Assembly: GCA_964541595.1 (NCBI GenBank)
Contig: CAZIRO010000084.1
Location: 1 to 11,804 of the forward strand
Source of the DNA: CAZIRO01 sp964541595
Lineage (GTDB): Bacteria > Acidobacteriota > HRBIN11
DNA length: 11,804 nucleotides
Direction of reading: 5' to 3'
Shown here: one piece after another, positions 7,341-11,804 of the stretch
How positions within the stretch are numbered: position 1 is the first letter of the stretch
How the letters are laid out: each line of letters starts with the position of its first letter
Notes under the pieces: model-generated
The model's input: only the letters and a program-made list of their open reading frames with translations
Told to the model about the DNA's origin: nothing
Databases searched by the model: none
Translations under genes and position numbers: made by a program

Positions 7341-7872
7341 CGGAAGACTCCTCGTGTTCTGACGGTACGGCAGCGTCGGCATCGGCTGCTTCCGGTTGCG
7401 TCTCTGACATTGTCCGATACAGCAGGTCCCGGACTTTGAGTACCATGAGCAGATTCAACAAACCGGCGCTGAGCGTGAACACATGGCCTTTTTCCGCCCA
7501 GGCGTGAATCCGATCGCCCGCTCCGAACTCCGACCGTTCGGCCCAGCGACGAACGGGGGTATCCGCCCAGGCACGCATTCTCGGCAACAGCCATGCGGTC
7601 AACCAGTACACACTGCCCGCACACATCTGGGCCGCCTTTTCCAGCGTGGATTGGATCGGCGATTCCGGACGGAACCGATGGATCGGACTGCCCATAAACA
7701 GACCGTACAGAAACATGAAATGGACCGTCATGAACACGATGATCGCCTGGCCCCAGCGACGCAACAGCAGATGCCCGCTACCCGGAATCAGCCATGCGAG
7801 CAGAAGGGTTCCGATATACCGGCCAAGCCGCAGGGGTACGACTTCGGTCCGTTCAGAGACGTCCGGTTGCAT
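7330..7872 (-). CDS. DUF6677-like integral membrane protein
   Basis: This protein of about 180 residues has an N-terminal region (GTLLLAWLIPGSGHLLL, about 21-37) and a second helix (QAIIVFMTVHFMFLYGLFMG, 42-61) that resemble the AWLIPGxGH start of DUF6677 proteins. The segment GHVFTLSAGLLNLLMVLKVRDLL (129-151) resembles their conserved C-terminal end. The tail after 155 is acidic and probably disordered. The biochemical function of the family is unknown to me. Two starts are possible: ATG 7881 and ATG 7872. I prefer 7872 because AGGA lies 8 nt upstream of it, whereas the same AGGA touches the 7881 ATG. It lies 63 nt after the acyl-CoA dehydrogenase gene and its 3' end overlaps the 60-residue membrane gene by 11 nt. 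The DUF assignment is from memory of the family pattern, not from a search. Confidence 0.8.
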   Translation of the reverse strand: MQPDVSERTEVVPLRLGRYIGTLLLAWLIPGSGHLLLRRWGQAIIVFMTVHFMFLYGLFMGSPIHRFRPESPIQSTLEKAAQMCAGSVYWLTAWLLPRMRAWADTPVRRWAERSEFGAGDRIHAWAEKGHVFTLSAGLLNLLMVLKVRDLLYRTMSETQPEAADADAAVPSEHEESSDVA

Positions 7873-7884
7873 GGTGGTCATCCT

Positions 7885-7926
7885 GCCGGAATATATGCGT
7901 GTATCGATGTTCGATTCCGTACCGGC
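7885..7926 (-). repeat. Bulged inverted repeat between acyl-CoA dehydrogenase and DUF6677-like genes
   Basis: GCCGGAAT at 7885-7892 faces ATTCC (914-918 of the 7000s, i.e. 7914-7918) and GGC (7924-7926), giving 8 possible pairs with a 5-nt bulge and a 21-nt loop. It fills most of the 63-nt gap between the two genes. There is no T-run after it, so a rho-independent terminator is not supported; an mRNA processing or stability hairpin is possible. Confidence 0.3.
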
Positions 7927-7935
7927 ACTTCCCGT

Positions 7936-9081
7936 TCAGCCGAAGGCCAGCAGATGCCGTGCAATGATGATCCGCTGAATCTCCGACGTGCCCTCATAGA
8001 TCGTGGTAATGCGCCCGTCCCGGAAGTACCGCTCGACGGGATAATCCCGCGAATACCCGTACCCGCCATAGATCTGCATTGCCAGATAGGTCACACGCTG
8101 GCACATCTCGCTGGCAAACAGTTTGGCCATGGAAGCCGCCACGTGGTACGGGCGACGCGTATCCCGCAACCAGGCCGCACGATGCGTGAGCAGACGCGCG
8201 GCCTCAATGCGTGTGGCCATTTCGGCCAGCATGAACTGAATCGCCTGATGCTCGTAAAGATAACGCCCGAATGTCTTTCGCTCGGTCGCGTACCGTATCG
8301 CATGTTCAAACGCACCCTGAGCGATGCCGACCGCCTGTGCGGCAACGCCGATGCGACCCGTGGCCAGGGTGCTCAGGGCAATCTTCAGACCCTCGCCCTC
8401 TTCACCCAACCGATTTTCAACGGGAACCCGGCAGTCCGTCAGGCTGATCGTGTTGGTCACCGAACTGCACAGGCCGAGTTTATCCTCGTTCCGACCGATA
8501 TGTACACCGGGCCAGTCCGTTTCCACGATAAACGATGACAACCCCCTCTTACCGGCAGTGGGATCGGTCACCGCATGGACGACAAGCACGTGGGCTTTTT
8601 CTCCATTCGTGACCCAGACTTTCGTTCCGTTCAGGATATATTCGTCTCCCCGACGCTCCGCGCGCGTCTGCACGGCTCCGGCATCAGACCCCGCCTGCGG
8701 TTCCGACAGGGCGAACGCACCGAGCCACTCCCCGCGGGCCATGCGGGGAAGATACCGCTGTTTTGCCGATGGCGTCGCATACGTTGCGATGGCCTGACAG
8801 GCGAGTCCGGTATGGACACTCACGGTGATCGCCACAGAAGCGGAGATCCGTGCCATTTCTTCAATGGCGATCGCCATCCCGATACTGTCGATCGGCGTAC
8901 CGCCGTAGGATTCCGGTACTGTTGCGCCGAGAAATCCGAGTTCCCCCAGCCGACGGATGACCGTATCGGGAAACACATGGGCACGATCCCATTCGGCCAC
9001 ATACGGGGCGACCTCGTTTTCCATGAATGAACGGATCGTGTTCCGAATCAATGCGTGTTCTTCCGTATATGCAAACTCCAT
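7936..9081 (-). CDS. Acyl-CoA dehydrogenase
   Basis: This 381-residue FAD enzyme oxidises acyl-CoA to trans-2-enoyl-CoA, passing electrons to electron-transfer flavoprotein. Length is typical of short/branched-chain or butyryl-CoA dehydrogenases. Both family signatures are visible: GAFALSEPQAGSDAGA (121-136) and QIYGGYGYSRDYPVERYFRD (336-355). The catalytic base is predicted as E363 in RITTIYEGTSEIQR, the position used by short- and medium-chain enzymes rather than the isovaleryl/long-chain position. Other flavin/substrate contacts include KVWVTNG (154-160) and ERKTFGRYLYEHQAIQ (267-282). ATG 9081 is chosen because GGGAG (9094-9090) lies 8 nt upstream; the frame extends one step further to GTG 9090, which overlaps that site. 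Chain-length specificity cannot be read from sequence. Its neighbours are not lipid-oxidation genes, so its presence in the cluster looks incidental. Confidence 0.95.
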   Translation of the reverse strand: MEFAYTEEHALIRNTIRSFMENEVAPYVAEWDRAHVFPDTVIRRLGELGFLGATVPESYGGTPIDSIGMAIAIEEMARISASVAITVSVHTGLACQAIATYATPSAKQRYLPRMARGEWLGAFALSEPQAGSDAGAVQTRAERRGDEYILNGTKVWVTNGEKAHVLVVHAVTDPTAGKRGLSSFIVETDWPGVHIGRNEDKLGLCSSVTNTISLTDCRVPVENRLGEEGEGLKIALSTLATGRIGVAAQAVGIAQGAFEHAIRYATERKTFGRYLYEHQAIQFMLAEMATRIEAARLLTHRAAWLRDTRRPYHVAASMAKLFASEMCQRVTYLAMQIYGGYGYSRDYPVERYFRDGRITTIYEGTSEIQRIIIARHLLAFG

Positions 9082-9139
9082 GTTGACCACTCCCGACTCG
9101 CGGCCCCGGCCGATACCGCACCACGGATTGTGTCACGGA

Positions 9140-9643
9140 TCATCCGGTACTGCGCATCTGTTCCTCCAGTAACGGCCGCAATCGGTCATAGGTTTCCGGA
9201 ATGGTTTCCGGAATCAGCCGGGTTTCCGCGACCGTGGTCATGAAATTCGTATCGCCGTCCCAGCGGGGCACGACATGAAGGTGATAATGGTCGGCGTATC
9301 CAGCACCCGCGCATTTCCCGATGTTCATGCCGATATTGAACCCGTGCGGGCGGTATACGGTCTGTAGCACTTCCAGTGTTCTCGGGACCCATACGGCCAT
9401 TTCCTGAAGCGCAGCCGGATCGGCATCGACCGGGGATGCCCAGTGCGCGAACGGGGCAATCATCAGATGTCCGCTCGCGTACGGGTACAGATTCAACATG
9501 ATGAAATTCCACCGTCCCCGGTAAAGTACCCAGCGCGAGCGGGGATCATCCGCATGTGCGGCCAGGCAGAAGATACACGCTGCCTCCCGACGGTCAAACT
9601 GTTCCAGATACCGTTTGCGCCATGGTGTGAACAACCGTTGCAT
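9140..9643 (-). CDS. HIT-family protein, Ap4A phosphorylase-like
   Basis: This 167-residue cytoplasmic nucleotide hydrolase/transferase has the histidine triad at DHYHLHVVPRW (H119, H121, H123); the middle His is the expected nucleophile that forms the nucleotidyl intermediate. The protein starts MQRLFTPWRKRYLE, carries ACIFC (C23, C26) with a nearby H30 as a probable zinc site, has GFNIGMNIGKCAGAGYADH before the triad and WDGDTNFM after it. This layout resembles actinobacterial Ap4A phosphorylases of the Rv2613c type more than small HinT proteins. ATG 9643 is chosen because it lies 19 nt after the rpsA stop with GGGA upstream and gives the family N-terminus; the frame is open to 9697 inside rpsA. 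Linkage to rpsA suggests co-expression with translation genes. Phosphorylase versus hydrolase activity is uncertain. Confidence 0.92.
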   Translation of the reverse strand: MQRLFTPWRKRYLEQFDRREAACIFCLAAHADDPRSRWVLYRGRWNFIMLNLYPYASGHLMIAPFAHWASPVDADPAALQEMAVWVPRTLEVLQTVYRPHGFNIGMNIGKCAGAGYADHYHLHVVPRWDGDTNFMTTVAETRLIPETIPETYDRLRPLLEEQMRSTG

Positions 9644-9662
9644 GTCGCCGTTTCCCGCCGGA

Positions 9663-11567
9663 CTATGAGTTACTCTCCTCGCCGGCGTTCTGGGCAATCT
9701 GTTTCAACTTTTCCAGCTGTTTCGCGACGAGGTCCCCCAGCCGGACCTTTGCGGCTTCTTTTTCCTGTTCCCGTTTCCGTCGGGCCTCTTCCAGTTCCTG
9801 ACGGATCCGTTCGATCTGGAGTTCACGCAAACTCAGAACGATCCGCCGGCGTTGCGGCTCAATCTGAATGACCTTGAACTCATAGGTCTCACCGGGTTCC
9901 GGTTCGACGAGCACCCATTTCCGGCGCACGCGTTTTCGCAGATAATGGCCCCGTGGGAGCAGTGCTTCCAGTTCCGGATGGTCCTCCAGACGTACGAAAC
10001 ACCCACGTTCGAATTTTTCCGCAATCGTGCCGCGCACGACGCTGCCTTCCGGGTATTGTGCAGCGAACGCCTGCCAGGGGTTGGGCTGTAAACGACGGAT
10101 GCTCAGGTATACCCGAAGCAACCGTGGACTGGCACGCAGCACCTCGGCCCGAACGATGTCCCCCTTATGGAGATACTCTGAAGGCGGTTGCGGTTTGCGT
10201 TCCCAGGTGATCTCCGGAAGCGGGATAAAACCGGTAATCTCCGGATAGTCCGCAAACACGACGATCGCGCCTTTCATATTGAACCGATCCACCCGTGCCT
10301 CGACGACAGAACCGGGTGGGTGTTCCGCAAGGAACCGCTCGACCGGGTTCGGTTGCACGGCTTTCAGGCTCAGGGATATCCGTTTGCGGCGCGTGTCGAT
10401 ATCGATGATCCGGACCTCCACACTGTCGCCCGGTTGCACAACCTGGGACGGGTGCCGGATTTTGGGCGACCAGGAGAGTTCCGTAATGTGCACCAGACCG
10501 GATACCCCCGGTTCGATCTCCACGAACGCCCCGTAATCCACCACATTGGTTACCACGCCATGGACAGTGTCGCCCACACGGTACTTGCGAACGGCCCGTG
10601 TCCAGGGGTCCGGTTGCAACTGTTTCAGACCCAGCGACACCCGCTGGGTCTCCGGATCGAATGCGAGGACCTTGACGCGGATCCGCTGGCCGATCTCGAC
10701 GACCTCCGAAGGATGCGCCACACGGTGCCAGCTCAGATCGGATTTATGGATCATGCCATCGAGGCCCCCGAGATCGACAAATACCCCGTAGTCCGTAATG
10801 TTCTTTACGGTTCCCTCAAGCACCAGTCCCGGCCGCATGATGGCCAGCAATTCCTGACGACGCCGTTCCCGTTCCTCTTCCAGGATCACCCGCCGCGATA
10901 CGATTACGGAATGCCGCTGCGGGTCCAGATTGATCACCCGTACATCAACTTCCTGACCGAGCCACGATTCGTAATCGTCCGGCCGCCGGATATCGACCTG
11001 AGATCCCGGAAGAAACGCCCGCGCACCCCCCAGGTCAACAAAATAGCCACCCTTGAGTACCCGTACGATGCGACCCCGCAGGGTTTCACCCTGTTCGTAT
11101 GCACGCACGATGCGGGTCCACGCTTTCTGAAACTCGGCCTGCCGTTTGGAAACGGGAATGTACTCCTGATCCGGGCCATATCGCTGAACCAGTACGTCCA
11201 CGGTATCGCCTTCCTGAATCAGGAGTTGTCCGTCCTCGCCACGCACCTCGTCCAGGGGCAACAATCCCTCCACCCGGTATCCGATATCGATAACGGCAAA
11301 CTCGGAACCGATATGAATGACCCGTCCCTGGATGATCTGGCCCGGCTCCGGCGGTTTCAATTGCTGATCCACCGCCTGCATGAGCATTTCCATATAATCC
11401 GCCGGGCTCAGGGATTCCTCCACCGGATCCGTGTGCGTTGCTTCAACGCCGTTTCCGGAGTCCGACACACCCGACGTCGGTTCGGATACGGACTCGGAAT
11501 ACGCGGTGTCTTCACGTGTTTCCTGTGCGTCCGTTGGATGTTTGTCCTGTTCCGTCATGCGCCGCAT
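9663..11567 (-). CDS. rpsA: 30S ribosomal protein S1
   Basis: This 634-residue protein contains six S1 RNA-binding repeats at about 76-143, 160-226, 246-315, 331-402, 417-492 and 507-583. Repeats 3 and 4 are most canonical (DYGVFVDLGGLDGMIHKSDLSW, DYGAFVEIEPGVSGLVHITELSW), as expected for the mRNA-binding core; repeats 1-2 are more divergent and match the ribosome-docking pair. S1 helps the 30S subunit capture and unfold mRNA. An acidic, Ser/Thr-rich leader of about 70 residues precedes repeat 1, and a charged helix (about 584-625, probably coiled coil) follows repeat 6; both lie outside the standard fold. The start is ATG 11567, with AGGAG (11577-11573) 5 nt upstream; ATG 11558 is a possible second start but is 14 nt from that site. 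The frame is open further to 11642, but that part lies in the leader. The downstream HIT gene begins 19 nt after the stop. Confidence 0.96.
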   Translation of the reverse strand: MRRMTEQDKHPTDAQETREDTAYSESVSEPTSGVSDSGNGVEATHTDPVEESLSPADYMEMLMQAVDQQLKPPEPGQIIQGRVIHIGSEFAVIDIGYRVEGLLPLDEVRGEDGQLLIQEGDTVDVLVQRYGPDQEYIPVSKRQAEFQKAWTRIVRAYEQGETLRGRIVRVLKGGYFVDLGGARAFLPGSQVDIRRPDDYESWLGQEVDVRVINLDPQRHSVIVSRRVILEEERERRRQELLAIMRPGLVLEGTVKNITDYGVFVDLGGLDGMIHKSDLSWHRVAHPSEVVEIGQRIRVKVLAFDPETQRVSLGLKQLQPDPWTRAVRKYRVGDTVHGVVTNVVDYGAFVEIEPGVSGLVHITELSWSPKIRHPSQVVQPGDSVEVRIIDIDTRRKRISLSLKAVQPNPVERFLAEHPPGSVVEARVDRFNMKGAIVVFADYPEITGFIPLPEITWERKPQPPSEYLHKGDIVRAEVLRASPRLLRVYLSIRRLQPNPWQAFAAQYPEGSVVRGTIAEKFERGCFVRLEDHPELEALLPRGHYLRKRVRRKWVLVEPEPGETYEFKVIQIEPQRRRIVLSLRELQIERIRQELEEARRKREQEKEAAKVRLGDLVAKQLEKLKQIAQNAGEESNS

Positions 11568-11572
11568 CCGTG

Positions 11573-11591
11573 CTCCTGCATACCACAGGAG
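11573..11591 (-). promoter_or_regulatory. Hairpin burying the rpsA Shine-Dalgarno
   Basis: On the transcript CTCCTG (11591-11586) pairs perfectly with CAGGAG (11578-11573) around a 7-nt loop; the 3' arm contains the AGGAG ribosome site 5 nt before the rpsA ATG. A competing stem, ACCAC (11595-11591) with GTGGT (11586-11582) and a TCCT loop, would free the site. Pairing is seen; regulation is inferred. Confidence 0.55.
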
Positions 11592-11592
11592 T

Positions 11593-11669
11593 GGTGGTGT
11601 TGTCGCCCCACCGCAGCGAATTTCGATCGCTGAAGCATACACTCTTCGCTTGAAATGATGGCTTCATCA
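11593..11669 (-). other. rpsA leader with three further small hairpins
   Basis: Upstream of the site-burying hairpin, the rpsA leader holds TGATG/CATCA (11669-11665 with 11660-11656, loop of 4), CAGCGA/TCGCTG (11632-11627 with 11619-11614, loop of 7) and GGTGG/CCACC (11612-11608 with 11597-11593, loop of 10). The last can coexist with the site-burying hairpin but excludes the site-freeing stem. No promoter with two good boxes is visible between the tRNA and rpsA. Confidence 0.45.
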
Positions 11670-11724
11670 CCCAGGGGGGACATGTGCGGAACCCGTGCCA
11701 TCATGCAGGTACAACCGTATTGAC

Positions 11725-11800
11725 TGGTGGGCGATAGAGGACTCGAACCTCTGACCTCTGGTTCGTGAAACCAGCGCTCTACCACCTGAGCTAATCGCCC
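11725..11800 (-). tRNA. tRNA-Val (anticodon CAC), CCA encoded
   Basis: A complete cloverleaf of 76 nt can be drawn. The acceptor stem GGGCGAT pairs with ATCGCCC. The D arm is GCTC/GAGC around AGGTGGTA. The anticodon stem CTGGT/ACCAG encloses the loop TTCACGA, so the anticodon is CAC and reads the Val codon GTG. The variable loop is AGGTC, and the T arm AGAGG/CCTCT encloses TTCGAGT. The discriminator is A and the 3' CCA is encoded in the DNA. Position 37 is G, whereas Val tRNAs usually carry A there. It lies 157 nt upstream of the rpsA start on the same strand, with no obvious terminator between them. Confidence 0.95.
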
Positions 11801-11804
11801 ACCT

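Noticed and set aside
7890..7895. TATATT -10-like box before the DUF6677-like gene
   Set aside because: There is no matching -35 box at 16-18 nt, and the start codon would be almost at the transcription start.
7483..8538. Plus-strand frame of 351 codons opposite the DUF6677-like and acyl-CoA dehydrogenase genes
   Set aside because: It spans two real minus-strand genes and their gap, with no family resemblance.
9110..9136. Promoter-like GTGACA and TATCGG upstream of the acyl-CoA dehydrogenase
   Set aside because: The spacer is 15 nt and the -10 box matches only half of the consensus, so it is not strong enough to list.
10188..11633. Long plus-strand reading frame (481 codons) opposite rpsA
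   Set aside because: It is fully antisense to a clear six-repeat S1 protein, has no recognisable domain and no convincing ribosome site. Long antisense frames are expected opposite GC-rich genes.
11555..11785. 76-codon minus-strand frame starting MVERWFHEPEVRGSSP
   Set aside because: The first part is a translation of the tRNA-Val gene, a well-known false gene call; the rest is the rpsA leader.
1..11804. Mobile elements, CRISPR arrays, phage or defence genes
   Set aside because: No transposase, integrase, direct repeats with spacers or defence-type domains were found; the window is continuous chromosomal genes on one strand.

Overview
The window reads as a stretch of bacterial chromosome carrying one long, almost gap-free run of genes, all on the minus strand. 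Read in the direction of transcription (right to left) the order is: tRNA-Val(CAC), a leader of about 157 nt, ribosomal protein S1, a HIT-family hydrolase/phosphorylase, an acyl-CoA dehydrogenase, a DUF6677-like membrane protein, a 60-residue two-helix membrane protein, a VanZ-SpoIVB/S55 fusion protein, a secreted beta-propeller protein with a proline-rich insert, a Fur-family metal regulator, a LolD-type ABC ATPase, and an M23 zinc peptidase that runs off the left edge. No gene-free stretch longer than 300 bases exists. I see no mobile element, CRISPR array or phage gene.

Organism: a Gram-negative bacterium with moderately high GC. The LolD-like ATPase, the DUF6677-like protein, the S55-type secreted protease with an early GMSGSP motif and the propeller/Fn3-like secreted protein together resemble what I know of Acidobacteriota. 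This is inference from protein style, not from a search. The proteins are rich in Arg and Trp; a thermophilic or moderately thermophilic lineage is possible but not shown.

Layout. (1) Positions 9140-11800, translation and housekeeping: tRNA-Val, rpsA and a HIT protein. The rpsA leader can fold into mutually exclusive hairpins, one of which buries the ribosome binding site. (2) Positions 7936-9081, an acyl-CoA dehydrogenase of fatty-acid, branched-chain or short-chain acyl-CoA oxidation. (3) Positions 4945-7872, a tightly coupled membrane cassette of three genes joined by overlapping stop and start codons. It ends in an unusual fusion of a VanZ-like membrane domain to a serine protease domain. 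(4) Positions 2614-4911, the secreted propeller protein. (5) Positions 1-2606, Fur, LolD-like ATPase and M23 peptidase, the first two joined by an ATGA overlap.

Working together: parts 3-5 look like an envelope-directed operon (membrane proteins, a periplasmic serine protease, a secreted propeller, lipoprotein-type ATPase, cell-wall peptidase) with a metal-sensing regulator embedded in it. That link is inferred from order and spacing only. Each family is individually known. The most unusual elements are the VanZ-S55 fusion with a possible internal start, the S55 motif order, and the rpsA leader switch.
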